From: Arenimonas composti TR7-09 = DSM 18010
GTDB taxonomy: Bacteria > Pseudomonadota > Gammaproteobacteria > Xanthomonadales > Xanthomonadaceae
NCBI RefSeq assembly: GCF_000426365.1
Contig: NZ_AUFF01000001.1
Location: 806,001-870,000, forward strand
Direction: 5' to 3'
Length of the DNA: 64,000 nucleotides
Under the pieces are notes generated by a model that saw only the letters and a list, made by a program, of their open reading frames with translations, made no database searches and had not been told where the DNA came from. Of the stretch, positions 42,774 through 52,613 are shown piece by piece. The first letter of the stretch is position 1, and each line of letters starts with the position of its first letter. Position numbers and translations under genes: made by a program.

Positions 42774-43343
42774 TCAGGTGCGTGGCAGGGTGACCCCGGT
42801 CTGGCCCTGGTACTTGCCGCCGCGGTCCCGGTAGGAAGTCTCGCAGGTTTCGTCGGACTGGAAGAACAGCATCTGGGCGACGCCCTCGCCGGCGTAGATC
42901 TTGGCCGGCAGCGGCGTGGTGTTGCTGAACTCCAGGGTCACGTGCCCTTCCCACTCCGGCTCCAGCGGCGTCACGTTGACGATGATGCCGCAGCGCGCGT
43001 AGGTGCTCTTGCCGAGGCAGACCACCAGCACGTCGCGCGGGATGCGGAAATACTCGACGGTGCGCGCCAGCGCGAAGGAATTCGGCGGGATGATGCAGAC
43101 GTCTGCCTCGACGTCGACGAAGCTGGTCGGGTCGAAGGCCTTCGGGTCGACGATCGTCGAGTTGATGTTGGTGAAGATCTTGAACTCGCGCGCGCAGCGG
43201 ACGTCGTAACCGTAGCTGGAGGTGCCGTAGCTGACGATGCGGTGGCCGTCGGCGGCGTGCTTGACCTGACCGGGCGCGAACGGCTCGATCATGCCGTGCT
43301 CCTGGGCCATGCGGCGGATCCAGCGGTCGGACTTGATGCTCAT
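42774..43343 (-). CDS. dcd: dCTP deaminase
   Basis: A 189-aa enzyme converting dCTP to dUTP, the precursor route to dTMP. It begins [39 protein letters not shown] is the substrate loop. The catalytic Glu lies in [20 protein letters not shown], and the tail has [15 protein letters not shown]. Monofunctional deaminase length. Same direction as apbC, 45 bp after it, with its own TAGAAT -10 in the gap. Confidence 0.97.
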   Translation of the reverse strand: MSIKSDRWIRRMAQEHGMIEPFAPGQVKHAADGHRIVSYGTSSYGYDVRCAREFKIFTNINSTIVDPKAFDPTSFVDVEADVCIIPPNSFALARTVEYFRIPRDVLVVCLGKSTYARCGIIVNVTPLEPEWEGHVTLEFSNTTPLPAKIYAGEGVAQMLFFQSDETCETSYRDRGGKYQGQTGVTLPRT

Positions 43344-43370
43344 CGGGGGCTCGCGTCGAGGGGGACCGGC

Positions 43371-43376
43371 ATTCTA
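43371..43376 (-). promoter_or_regulatory. Probable dcd -10 element TAGAAT
   Basis: TAGAAT on the minus strand lies 27 bp before the dcd ATG, inside the 45-bp gap after apbC. Confidence 0.5.
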
Positions 43377-43388
43377 GCGGCGCCCGCG

Positions 43389-44480
43389 TCAGGTGTTCTG
43401 CACCACGATGTTCGGGAACGCGATCCGGCGGTTGCGCGCCTGCAGCGCCAGCCGCGCCGCGGTGCGGCGGGCGATCGCCAGGTAGGCGCGGGCGGGGTCC
43501 GAGTCCGGCGCGGCGGCGACGGTCGGGGCGCCGGCATCGGCCATCTCGCGGATGCGGATGTCCAGCGGCAGCGAACCCAGCAGCGGCACCCCGTACTGCG
43601 CCGCCATCCGCTCGCCGCCACCGGCGCCGAACACGTGTTCGGCATGGCCGCAGTTCGAGCACACGTGCACCGCCATGTTCTCGACGATGCCCAGCACCGG
43701 CACCTCGACGCGGGCGAACATCTGCAGCGCCTTGCGCGCGTCCAGGGTGGCGATGTCCTGCGGGGTGGTGACGATCACCGCGCCGGAGACCGGCACCCGC
43801 TGCGCCAGCGTCAGCTGGATGTCGCCGGTGCCCGGCGGCAGGTCGATCACCAGGTAGTCGAGACCCTGCCAGCGGGTGTCGTTGAGCAGCTGCTGCAGGG
43901 CCTGGGTGACCATCGGACCACGCCAGATCATCGGCGTGTCCTGGTCGATCAGCAGGCCGATCGACATTGCCTGCAGGCCGTGCCCGCGCTTGGGTTCGAT
44001 GGTCTTGCCGTCCGGGCTCTCCGGGCGGCCCTGCAGGCCGAGCATCGCCGGGATGCTCGGGCCGTAGATGTCGGCGTCGAGGATACCGACCGTGGCGCCT
44101 TCGGCCTGCAGCGCCAGCGCCAGGTTCACCGCGGTCGTCGACTTGCCGACGCCGCCCTTGCCGGAGGCGACGGCGATGATGTTCTTCACCTCCGGCAAGG
44201 GCCCGAGGTCCTTCTGCACGCGGTGCGCGGCCACCTTCGACTCGACCGTGACGGTCGCCTCGCGGATGCCGGGCACGCTCGTCGCGGCGGCGCGCACCTG
44301 CGCGGCCAGTTCGGCATGCCAGCTGCGGGCGGGGTAGCCGAGGCGGATCTCGATCGCGGCGCGGTCACCGTCGACGCCGACCCCGCGGAGGGCGTCGGTC
44401 TCGCCGAGCGAGGTGCCGGTATGCGGGTCGGGCAGTTCGGCCAGGCGGCGGCGGAGGTTTTCGGATTCTGCGACGGTCAT
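43389..44480 (-). CDS. apbC: Mrp/ApbC iron-sulfur carrier ATPase
   Basis: A 363-aa P-loop ATPase that carries and transfers [4Fe-4S] clusters. An N-terminal MIP18/DUF59 domain (residues 1-85) ends PGIREATVTVES. The deviant Walker A is VASGKGGVGKSTTAVNLA. DADIYGPSIPAMLG and the bridging CxxC in VCSNCGHAEHVF are present. ATG 44480. In many genomes apbC lies next to metG. Here metG is 8 kb away, beyond the receptor/sulfotransferase block. Confidence 0.95.
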   Translation of the reverse strand: MTVAESENLRRRLAELPDPHTGTSLGETDALRGVGVDGDRAAIEIRLGYPARSWHAELAAQVRAAATSVPGIREATVTVESKVAAHRVQKDLGPLPEVKNIIAVASGKGGVGKSTTAVNLALALQAEGATVGILDADIYGPSIPAMLGLQGRPESPDGKTIEPKRGHGLQAMSIGLLIDQDTPMIWRGPMVTQALQQLLNDTRWQGLDYLVIDLPPGTGDIQLTLAQRVPVSGAVIVTTPQDIATLDARKALQMFARVEVPVLGIVENMAVHVCSNCGHAEHVFGAGGGERMAAQYGVPLLGSLPLDIRIREMADAGAPTVAAAPDSDPARAYLAIARRTAARLALQARNRRIAFPNIVVQNT

Positions 44481-44657
44481 CACGGCTTCCCGGTGGAGTC
44501 GGGAATTATGCCCCGGACGGGGGCGGGCCCAACGCGTTTCTGGTGTTGGGCAGGACGTGAACCGCGTGTTAACGTCCGGAGGTCGGGGTGTCGAACGACA
44601 CTGCCTCCGGCGGTTCCGGGGCCCCGGCCAGTCCAACCACCAGCAGGGGATTCCCGC

Positions 44658-47477
44658 ATGAGCAATCGCAGCAAGACGCCGAAACGGAACCAGCTTTGCG
44701 CCGCCCTGGTCGCGGCCATGCTCGTTCCGGTGAGCGGCACCGCGCTCGCCCAGCAGGCCAATGACGACGACAGGGACGACGAGCGCGTCACCACGCTCGA
44801 CCGCATCGTCGTGACCGGCTCGCTGATCCCGCAGACGGAGATCGAGACCGCCACTCCGGTGACGATCATCACCGCCGAAGACATCAGCGCGCGCGGTTTC
44901 GCGACGGTCGCCGAGGTGCTGAAGGAGTCCAGCATGTCGGTCGGCGGCGTGCAGGGCTCGCAGACCTCCGCCTCGTTCACCCAGGGCGCCGAGACGATCT
45001 CGATGTTCGGCCTGCCGGTCGGATTCACCAAGTTCCTGATCGACGGCCGCCCGATGGCGAACTTCCCGGCGCTGTACAACGGCTCCGACGCCTTCAACAA
45101 CATCAGCGGCATTCCGATCGACCTGGTCGAGCGCATCGAGATCCTGCCCGGCGGCCAGTCGTCGCTGTACGGCTCCGACGCGATCGCCGGCGTGGTGAAC
45201 ATCATCCTGCGCAAGAACATGGACGGCTCGTCGGTCAACGCCCGCTTCGGCTGGTACGAGCACGGCGGCGGCCAGAGCCAGCGCGTGAGCTTCGCCACCG
45301 GCTTCGGCAGCAAGGACGAGCGCTTCAACATGATGCTCGGCCTGCAGGGCGAGAAGCGCGACGCGGTCTGGGCCCACCAGCGCGACTGGACCCGCACCTA
45401 CTTCACCGAAGGCACGAGCGCGCCGATCGCCAGCCGCGACTGGCTCGTGAACAGCCCGTTCACCAGCTACAACTGGCTGGTGCCGGACGGCTCCTGCGAC
45501 GCCGTGTCCGACGGTTTCAACGGCAGCGTCGACCAGCAGGTGCGCCCGGGCTTCGGCACGTATTGCGGCTCGCTGGACTCCGTCGGCTACCGCACCCTGG
45601 CGAACGACAAGGAGGCGTACCAGTTCTACGCCCACACCACGTTCGACATCGCCGACAACGCCCGCCTGTACGCCGACTTCCTGTACAGCCGCGAGGACGT
45701 CTCCTATCACGTCGGCGCCAACTACACCTGGTGGGGCACGAGCGTCGAGTGGGGCTACTTCTACGACCCGAACTACGACGACTTCTTCAACCTGCAGCGT
45801 GCCTTCGTGCCGGAGGACATGGGTCCGGGCGGTTACGAGAACTCGATGAGCACCGACAAGTCGAAGGCCTGGGCACTGACCTTCGGCGTCTCCGGCACCA
45901 TCGGCAACTCGATGTGGGACTACGACATCGGCGCGACCTTCACCCGTTACAGCCTGGATGAGGTCGGTTTCGTGCGCTGGGCCGGCCCGATCAACGACTT
46001 CTTCCAGGACCTGGTGCTCGGTCCGCAGCTCGGCTGGGATCCGTACTACGGCGCCTACCCGGTCTTCGATCCCGACTACCAGGCCTTCTACCGCCTGCTG
46101 ACGCCGGAAGAGTTCAACAGCTTCACCGGCTTCGCGACCTCGCGCAGCGAGACCGAGGACGATTTCGTCCGCGCCCAGTTCGTCAACGGCTCCCTGTGGC
46201 AGATGGGTGGCGGCGACGCCGGTGTCGCGGTCGCGGTCGAGGGCGGTCGCCAGAGCTGGACCTACCGGCCGCACCCGGGCTACATGAACGGCGACGTCTG
46301 GGGCACCACCGCGGTGGCCGGCGACGGTGACCGTACCCGCTACTCGCTGACCGGCGAGCTGCGCACGCCCTGGCACGACATGTTCACGACCACCGTCTCG
46401 GCGCGTTACGACGCCTACGACGTCGAAGGACACACGATCGACGCCCCGACCTGGTCGTTCGGCGCCGAGTTCCGTCCGACCGACACGATCCTGCTGCGCG
46501 GCAAGTTCGGCACCGCCTTCCGCGCGCCGACCCTGGCCGACCTGTACCAGGGTGCGAGCGGCTACTACAGCTTCGTGACCGACTACTACCGCTGCGCGCT
46601 GCAGGGCTACGACTACGCGGAAGCGCCGGTCAGCTGCCCGGGCGCCGACTCCAACCGCCAGTTCTTCGGCACCCAGTCGGGCAGCACCGACCTGAAGCCG
46701 ATCGACGCGGACGTCTGGACGGTCGGCATCGTGCTGGCGCCGTTCGAGCGCTTCTCGGTGGCCCTCGACTACCACAGCTGGCAGATCGAGAACGAAGTCA
46801 CCACGCAGAGCCCGAACGAGATCGCGCTGATCGAAGCCCGCTGCCGCCTGGGCGAGCTCGACATCGCCTCGCCGACCTGCATCGCCGCGCTCGACCAGAT
46901 CACCCGTGGCGCCAGCGGCCGCATCGACGAGATCTACACGCCGAAGATCAACGTGTCCAAGCGTGACGTCGAAGCGTTCACGGTCGCGGTCAACTACGGC
47001 TGGACCTGGGAAGGCGTGGGCGACTTCGCCGTCCGCGGCAACTTCACGCGGATGGTCGACTACACCTACGTGCAGTACACCGGCGACGAGCCGATCGACC
47101 TGCTGCGCCGCCCGGGCTGGTCGTCGGACCCGAAGACGAAGGCCGATGCCTCGCTGACCTTCCGTCGCGACGACTGGAGCACCACGCTGTACGCGAACTA
47201 CATGGGCAAGACGCCGAACTATCGCGCCCGTGTGTACGACGACGGTGTGGATCCGCTGGGCCTGGCCGACAACCTGCCGTCGCATACCCGCTGGAACTGG
47301 TCCTTCACCTGGGCGCCGGACGAGCAGTTCGAAGTCTCGCTGATGGTCAACAACCTGTTCGACGACATGCCGCCGCGCGATTACACCTATCCGGGCACGA
47401 CCGGCGCGCCGTACAACAGCGCGCAGTACGACGTGCTCGGCCGGGCGTTCTACGTGGAAGCGCGTTACCGCTTCTGA
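44658..47477 (+). CDS. TonB-dependent outer-membrane receptor (first)
   Basis: A 939-aa receptor for active uptake across the outer membrane. The signal peptide ends VSGTALAQQ. A TonB-box-like DRIVVTGSLI is followed by the plug domain (TPVTIITAEDISARGFATVA; GRPMANFPALYNG; RIEILPGGQSSLYGSDAIAG). The rest is a 22-strand barrel ending in Phe (YVEARYRF), the BAM recognition residue. The substrate is unknown. No siderophore, B12 or sugar genes adjoin. AGGGGA precedes ATG 44658. A strong terminator follows. It is paralogous to the receptor at 49614. Confidence 0.93.
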   Translation: MSNRSKTPKRNQLCAALVAAMLVPVSGTALAQQANDDDRDDERVTTLDRIVVTGSLIPQTEIETATPVTIITAEDISARGFATVAEVLKESSMSVGGVQGSQTSASFTQGAETISMFGLPVGFTKFLIDGRPMANFPALYNGSDAFNNISGIPIDLVERIEILPGGQSSLYGSDAIAGVVNIILRKNMDGSSVNARFGWYEHGGGQSQRVSFATGFGSKDERFNMMLGLQGEKRDAVWAHQRDWTRTYFTEGTSAPIASRDWLVNSPFTSYNWLVPDGSCDAVSDGFNGSVDQQVRPGFGTYCGSLDSVGYRTLANDKEAYQFYAHTTFDIADNARLYADFLYSREDVSYHVGANYTWWGTSVEWGYFYDPNYDDFFNLQRAFVPEDMGPGGYENSMSTDKSKAWALTFGVSGTIGNSMWDYDIGATFTRYSLDEVGFVRWAGPINDFFQDLVLGPQLGWDPYYGAYPVFDPDYQAFYRLLTPEEFNSFTGFATSRSETEDDFVRAQFVNGSLWQMGGGDAGVAVAVEGGRQSWTYRPHPGYMNGDVWGTTAVAGDGDRTRYSLTGELRTPWHDMFTTTVSARYDAYDVEGHTIDAPTWSFGAEFRPTDTILLRGKFGTAFRAPTLADLYQGASGYYSFVTDYYRCALQGYDYAEAPVSCPGADSNRQFFGTQSGSTDLKPIDADVWTVGIVLAPFERFSVALDYHSWQIENEVTTQSPNEIALIEARCRLGELDIASPTCIAALDQITRGASGRIDEIYTPKINVSKRDVEAFTVAVNYGWTWEGVGDFAVRGNFTRMVDYTYVQYTGDEPIDLLRRPGWSSDPKTKADASLTFRRDDWSTTLYANYMGKTPNYRARVYDDGVDPLGLADNLPSHTRWNWSFTWAPDEQFEVSLMVNNLFDDMPPRDYTYPGTTGAPYNSAQYDVLGRAFYVEARYRF

Positions 47478-47500
47478 CGGCCGACCCGTCGCGTCACCGG

Positions 47501-47529
47501 ACCCGCCCCTTCGGGGGCGGGTTTTTTTT
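47501..47529 (+). terminator. Rho-independent terminator of the first TonB receptor
   Basis: ACCCGCCCC, TTCG loop, GGGGCGGGT and a run of eight T, 23 bp past the stop codon. Confidence 0.95.
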
Positions 47530-47561
47530 GGTTCTTCTCCCGCCCTCCCCTCCCTCCCTCT

Positions 47562-47776
47562 GTAGGAGCGCCTTCAGGCGCGATAACTAGAAACGAGAAA
47601 CGAGGAACGAGAAACGAGTGACGGCCCGCGCCTTTGGCGCGGATGTGCTCCGCACGAGTGGAGAGGGTTGCGCCGACGGCGCGCGGCCTTTCGCGCGCAG
47701 CGCGCGCTCCTACTCGTTCCTCGTTCCTCGTTCCTCGTTCCTCGTTTCTGGCCATCGCGCCTGAAGGCGCTCCTAC
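47562..47776. repeat. GTAG REPs enclosing inverted heptad arrays
   Basis: Outer inverted REP units lie at 47562-47584 and 47754-47776. Inside are facing heptad arrays. The left, at 47587-47619, is built of GAAACGA/GGAACGA steps. The right, at 47711-47750, is built of CTCGTTC steps and is nearly its complement. Between them are GC hairpins (GCGCCTTTGGCGC, GCGCGCAGCGCGC). The stretch 47478-47796 has no gene. The array ends 20 bp past the sulfotransferase stop. Confidence 0.8.
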
Positions 47777-47796
47777 AGATCAGGTGGGCCAGGGGG

Positions 47797-49374
47797 TCAG
47801 AGGGGGACCGGGACATCGCCCTCGGCCAGCAGCTCCCGCAGCGGCGCGAGTTCGGCCTCGAAGCGGCGCCAGCGGCCGATCGAGCGGCGGTTCAGCGGTT
47901 CGCGCACCTGCACGGCGCTGGCGGTGGCGACCGCCTCCGGGTTGCCGGTGAAATCCAGGCAGGCCGGATCCCAGTCCAGGCCGCAGAACTCGAGCAGGCG
48001 GCGGGTCTGGCCTTCCTGGTCGTCGACCAGGTCCTCGTAGGACAGCTCGAGGAACCGCCCGGGGAACAGCGCCATCCAGTGCGCCATCAGCCGCTCGTAC
48101 ATCAGGAAGTAGCGGCCGGTGTCGAGCAGGTCGAAGGAGTAGTCGTAGAACGGGCTGGTCAGCGCGAACAGCTGGCGGAAGTTGCCCAGGCAGGTGTCCA
48201 GCGGATCGCGGCGCAGCCAGACCAGCTTCGCGTCCGGCAGCGCGGTGGCGATCCAGCCGGCGTAGAGGAAGTTGTGCGGCAGCTTGTCGACGAAGTGCGG
48301 CTTGCCGCCGGTCACCGGGCGGGTGCTGGCGATGTAGGCGGCGCCGAGCGCGGCCGGGTCGATCCCGCCGGCGCGGCCGACGGTGTCCGGATCGAACATC
48401 GACCGGGTCGTGCTGCCGCTGGCGCGCTTGAAGGCGACACCGAAGTTCTGCAGCTCGCCGCAGCTCTGTACCGCCGGATGGCTCGACAGGATCCGCTCGA
48501 CCAGGGTCGTGCCCGATCGCGGCATGCCGATCACGAAGATTGGTTCGCGGCTGTGATGGCCCGGCCGGGCCGACGGCGCCTCCGGCATCGCCGCGATCAC
48601 CGCGTCGAACAGGGCCTGGTCGCGGGAACTGGTATAGCCGCGCCCTTCGCCGCCGAAACGCTTGCCGGCGCTCAGGTGGGAAAAGGCCTCCGGATACCGG
48701 CCCAGGTCCTCGAGTTCCTTGGCCAGGGCCAGGTGCAGGTACATCGCCGTCACCGCCGGCGGCTTGCCGGCCGCGAGCAGGCGCTGGAGCCGCTCGACGT
48801 GGTTGGCCTCCGGGGTCTGCCGGCGCAATTGCGCCAGCGCCAGATGGGCGCGGGCGTGGCCCGGCGCCAGCCGCAGGCATTCCTCGTATTCGCGCTCGGC
48901 CCCGGCGATGTCGCCGGCGAAGGTCAGCGACGAGGCCAGGTTGAAGCGGAAACCGGGATTGCCCGGCACCGCCGTCGCCGCCGCCCGGAACGCCGCGAGC
49001 GCCTGCGCATGCCGGCTGGCCTGGGTGTAGACGATGCCGAGCGTGTCCAGGCTCAGCGGGTCGAGGCCGCCGATGGCCTGCGCCCGCTCGGCGGCCTGCA
49101 GGGCCTCGCTGAACATCCGCGACATCGCCAGCCCGCGGGCGAACTGCACCAGATAGTCCGGCCGGTCCGGGCTGAGGCGGATCGCCGCCTGCAGCCGGTT
49201 CATCGCCAGCGGCATCTGCGCCAGCTGCAGCGCCGCCACCCCGGCGACGAAGTTCACCCCGCCGTGCTGCGGCGCCACCCGCAGCAGGCCTTCGGCCTCG
49301 GCCAGGGCGCGCTGCCACTCGCCGCGGTTCAGGGCGTCGACGGCCTGGCGGTAACGGGTCTCGGGGGCGGTCAT
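47797..49374 (-). CDS. TPR-sulfotransferase
   Basis: A 525-aa cytoplasmic protein with about five to six TPR units (residues 5-235) and a C-terminal sulfotransferase domain. The PAPS phosphate loop is FVIGMPRSGTTLVERILSSHP near residue 276, and the 3'-phosphate site region is LVWLRRDPLDTCLGNFRQLF. Such TPR fusions often recognise protein or peptide substrates, but the acceptor here is unknown. It lies between, and in opposite orientation to, two TonB receptors, a neighbourhood that recurs in Proteobacteria as far as I recall. Confidence 0.88.
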   Translation of the reverse strand: MTAPETRYRQAVDALNRGEWQRALAEAEGLLRVAPQHGGVNFVAGVAALQLAQMPLAMNRLQAAIRLSPDRPDYLVQFARGLAMSRMFSEALQAAERAQAIGGLDPLSLDTLGIVYTQASRHAQALAAFRAAATAVPGNPGFRFNLASSLTFAGDIAGAEREYEECLRLAPGHARAHLALAQLRRQTPEANHVERLQRLLAAGKPPAVTAMYLHLALAKELEDLGRYPEAFSHLSAGKRFGGEGRGYTSSRDQALFDAVIAAMPEAPSARPGHHSREPIFVIGMPRSGTTLVERILSSHPAVQSCGELQNFGVAFKRASGSTTRSMFDPDTVGRAGGIDPAALGAAYIASTRPVTGGKPHFVDKLPHNFLYAGWIATALPDAKLVWLRRDPLDTCLGNFRQLFALTSPFYDYSFDLLDTGRYFLMYERLMAHWMALFPGRFLELSYEDLVDDQEGQTRRLLEFCGLDWDPACLDFTGNPEAVATASAVQVREPLNRRSIGRWRRFEAELAPLRELLAEGDVPVPL

Positions 49375-49613
49375 CGGGGCTCCGTGGCGGGGGTTTCGTG
49401 ACGCAACTTTACCTTCCCGGCCGCTTCCGGCGCCCCCTAGCGCCCCTTAAGTGAACAGAAACCAAACGGCACCCGACCGGGGCGACATAACAGGAAGTAA
49501 AGATTTGCGCAGGGTTGTGTTACGGTCCCGTTAAGGCAGACAGCGATAGTTGCGTCCGCCGCCACCGACCGGGCATAAAAATCTCCCGGGAAACAACAAG
49601 CTAGGGGAAGTTG
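49375..49613 (+). promoter_or_regulatory. Divergent promoter region of sulfotransferase and second TonB receptor
   Basis: A 239-bp gap containing the least GC-rich stretch nearby (GGAAGTAAAGATTTGCGC, GGGCATAAAAATCTCCC). No exact -10/-35 pair can be fixed. AGGGGAAG before ATG 49614 is a strong ribosome site. No repeat or small gene is seen. Confidence 0.4.
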
Positions 49614-52472
49614 ATGAACAAGCCAATTCACTATGCGGGGCTTCGTCGTTCGTCGCTCGCCAGCGCACTCGTGCTCGCTCTGGCAGCACCGGGCCTGGCG
49701 ATGGCGCAACAGAGCAGCAACAACAGCGATGACGCCGATGCGACCGAGCTGGAAACGGTCGAGGTCGTCGGTTCGCGCATCAAGCGCAGCAACATCGAGG
49801 GCCCGTCGCCGGTCGTCGTGATCACCGCCGAGCAGATCGAGCGCGAAGGCTTCTCGACGGTGCACGACGCCATCGAGTCGCTGGCCGCCAACACCGGCTC
49901 GGTGCAGAACGACTTCAACTCGGCGGGCGGCTTCACGCCGAATGCCGGTGTCGTCAACCTGCGTGGCCTCGGCCCGGGCCGCACCCTGCTGCTGATCAAC
50001 GGTCGCCGCGCGAACGACTACCCGTTCCCGTACAACGGCCGCAGCAACTTCCAGAACTTCAACAACATCCCGGCCGGCGCCGTTGCGCGCATCGAAGTCC
50101 TGGCGGGCGGCGCCTCGGCCATTTACGGCTCCGACGCGGTCGCCGGCGTGGTCAACGTGGTCCTGAAGAAGGACTACGAGGGCGACATGATCTCCATCAA
50201 GGGCACGACCACCCAGGCCGGTGGCGCGTCGACGATGGACCTGCAGTGGACCGGCGGCAAGGTGTGGGACGGCGGCAGCCTGACCTACGCCTTCGAGCAC
50301 TACAACCGCAGCCCGCTGTTCGCGTGGCAGCGCGACTTCATGGACTCGGCCGAGGACAACCCCTATCCGGCGCTGATCCCGGGCGTGGGCAACGTCTACC
50401 AGCCGCCGATCGGTATCCAGGTCCGCGTGCAGGGCGTGCCGACCGCCGGCTCGTACATCATGCCGTTCGGTGCGAACTGCCAGGGCTCGGACCTGTACCA
50501 GCGCTTCACCTACCGCAGCACCGCCTCGGGCGTGGTCCTCGGTGACGGCTGTGGTTACGACCGCTACCCGGCCGAGCAGACCGTGGTCAACGGCCAGAAG
50601 GACAGCTCCGGCTACCTGTACGGCAACCTGGACTTCAGCGACACCGTGTCCGGCTGGGCCAGCCTGATGTTCTTCCACTCCGACGCCGAGCTCGGCGGTG
50701 GCGTCGAGCAGTGGTTCGGCCTGCGTCCGAACGTCGCCCACTACGACCCGAACCTGGGTCTGCGCGTGCTGGCGATCCGTGCGCTGACCCCGGAAACCTA
50801 CGGCGGTCCGGAAGGCACCTTCCAGAAGTTCACCGAGGACTCGTGGGACTTCGCCGCCGGCCTGCGCGGCACGTTCGGCGACCGCTTCGACTGGGACTTC
50901 ACCGTCAGCCACGCCGAGTACAAGGTCGAGCGTACCCGTCCGCGCATGACGATCCAGGGCGCCGCCGACTACTTCCTCGGCCCGCAGCTGGGCGTCACGG
51001 GTAGCGGCGCCTACGCCGGCATCCCGGGCATGCCGAACGGCGTGCCGGTCTTCGCCACCCGTTGGGATCGCTTCTTCGGTCCGATCTCGGCGGCCGACTA
51101 CTGGACGATGGCCACCCAGGTCGAATACGACGCGAAGTCGGAGAACTCCGGCGCGCAGTTCGTCGTCTCCGGCGACATGTTCGAGCTGCCGGGCGGCACC
51201 TCGGCGTTCGCGGCCGTGGCCGAGTGGTCGACGCAGTCGTACCGCCTGAACTCGGACGAGCGCATCCTCCCGACCGTCGCCTCGATCTACAACCTGACGG
51301 GCACCGGCGGCGGCGGCGATCGTGACCGCTACGCGTTCGGCGTGGAGACCTCGTTCCCGATCTTCAGCATGCTGACGATCACCGCCGCGGCGCGCTACGA
51401 CAAGTACGACGACATCACCAACGTCGACGACGCGATCACCTGGAACGGCGGCATCGAGTTCCGTCCGTTCGACAACCTGCTGATCCGCGGCGCCTACGCG
51501 ACGAGCTTCAAGGCCCCGGACATGCACTACGTGTTCTCGGAGCGTTCGGGCTCGTTCGGCCAGATCGTCGACTACGTCCGCTGCGCCCGTGACGGCATCG
51601 CCCCGACCGGCTGCTCCGGCGCCGGTGCGGTCTACAACTACCAGGCGTTCACCACCTCCGAAGGCCAGCCCGGTCTGAAGGAAGAAACCGGCCGTTCGTG
51701 GAGCGCCGGCCTGGTGTGGGACATCACCGACCAGCTGTCGTTCTCGGCCGACTACTACGACATCGAGCTCGAGGACGAGGTCGCGGTGCTCAGCGGCACG
51801 ACGATCCTCAGCGACGAGTACGGCTGCCGCAACGGCGTCTCGGTGAACGGCGCGCCGTTCCCGTATGCGCCGGGTTCGGCGTACTGCGCCGAGATCCTGA
51901 ACCGCCTCGACCGCGACCCGCTCAACGACGACCGCCTGACCGAGATCCGCTCGGGACCCATCAACCAGGCCTACCGTCGCGTGAAGGGCATCGACGCGTC
52001 GCTGAGCTACGGCTGGGATACGGACAACTGGGGCAACTTCCGCGCCCGCATCGACTGGTCGCACACGCTGGAGCAGATCCTGATCCAGCGCGCCGGCGAC
52101 ACGCCGTTCTCCTATCGTGACGACAACGGCAACGTCGACTTCCGCAGCCGCGTCCGCGTCACCATGGGCTGGTCGAAGGACGACTGGGATGCCACGGTGT
52201 TCGTGAACCGCTACGGCAGCCAGCCGCGCTGGATCCTGTCGCATCCGGACGTGGTCTCGGGCGAGCTGGACGACCGTGCGCCGCCGCACACGACGGTCAA
52301 CCTGTCGATCGGTCGCCAGTGGACGGAGAACCTGTCGATGCGCCTGAACATCAACAACGTGTTCGACGACGTCTCCCCGGAAGACCGTACGTTCAACACC
52401 TATCCGTACTTCTGGCGCGCGTACAGCCCGCTGGGCCGCGAGTTCGGCCTGACGATCGCCTACAAGTTCTGA
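49614..52472 (+). CDS. TonB-dependent outer-membrane receptor (second)
   Basis: A 952-aa receptor. The signal peptide ends GLAMAQQSS. The TonB-box-like LETVEVVGSRIKRS precedes the plug (SPVVVITAEQIEREGFSTV; GRTLLLINGRRANDYPFPYN; RIEVLAGGASAIYGSDAVAG). The barrel ends REFGLTIAYKF, with terminal Phe. It shares the order and wording of plug motifs with the receptor at 44658, so they are paralogues with probably different ligands. Two Cys-containing loops and acidic extracellular loops are visible, but no ligand is implied. An alternative TTG start one codon earlier is disregarded. Confidence 0.94.
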   Translation: MNKPIHYAGLRRSSLASALVLALAAPGLAMAQQSSNNSDDADATELETVEVVGSRIKRSNIEGPSPVVVITAEQIEREGFSTVHDAIESLAANTGSVQNDFNSAGGFTPNAGVVNLRGLGPGRTLLLINGRRANDYPFPYNGRSNFQNFNNIPAGAVARIEVLAGGASAIYGSDAVAGVVNVVLKKDYEGDMISIKGTTTQAGGASTMDLQWTGGKVWDGGSLTYAFEHYNRSPLFAWQRDFMDSAEDNPYPALIPGVGNVYQPPIGIQVRVQGVPTAGSYIMPFGANCQGSDLYQRFTYRSTASGVVLGDGCGYDRYPAEQTVVNGQKDSSGYLYGNLDFSDTVSGWASLMFFHSDAELGGGVEQWFGLRPNVAHYDPNLGLRVLAIRALTPETYGGPEGTFQKFTEDSWDFAAGLRGTFGDRFDWDFTVSHAEYKVERTRPRMTIQGAADYFLGPQLGVTGSGAYAGIPGMPNGVPVFATRWDRFFGPISAADYWTMATQVEYDAKSENSGAQFVVSGDMFELPGGTSAFAAVAEWSTQSYRLNSDERILPTVASIYNLTGTGGGGDRDRYAFGVETSFPIFSMLTITAAARYDKYDDITNVDDAITWNGGIEFRPFDNLLIRGAYATSFKAPDMHYVFSERSGSFGQIVDYVRCARDGIAPTGCSGAGAVYNYQAFTTSEGQPGLKEETGRSWSAGLVWDITDQLSFSADYYDIELEDEVAVLSGTTILSDEYGCRNGVSVNGAPFPYAPGSAYCAEILNRLDRDPLNDDRLTEIRSGPINQAYRRVKGIDASLSYGWDTDNWGNFRARIDWSHTLEQILIQRAGDTPFSYRDDNGNVDFRSRVRVTMGWSKDDWDATVFVNRYGSQPRWILSHPDVVSGELDDRAPPHTTVNLSIGRQWTENLSMRLNINNVFDDVSPEDRTFNTYPYFWRAYSPLGREFGLTIAYKF

Positions 52473-52492
52473 TAGCTCCTGCGTCACTTCGA

Positions 52493-52523
52493 GGGGTCCG
52501 GCTTCGGCCGGACCCCTTTCTTT
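52493..52523 (+). terminator. Rho-independent terminator of the second TonB receptor
   Basis: GGGGTCCGGC, TTCG loop, GCCGGACCCC then TTTCTTT, 20 bp past the stop. Same TTCG loop design as the first receptor's terminator. Confidence 0.93.
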
Positions 52524-52613
52524 CGCCTCGGGTTCCCGCATTCGCACACGACGGGCAGCATCGGCCGCCGGCTTCCGGGATAATGGCGGGCTCCCCCGAA
52601 CCGCCGACCGCCG

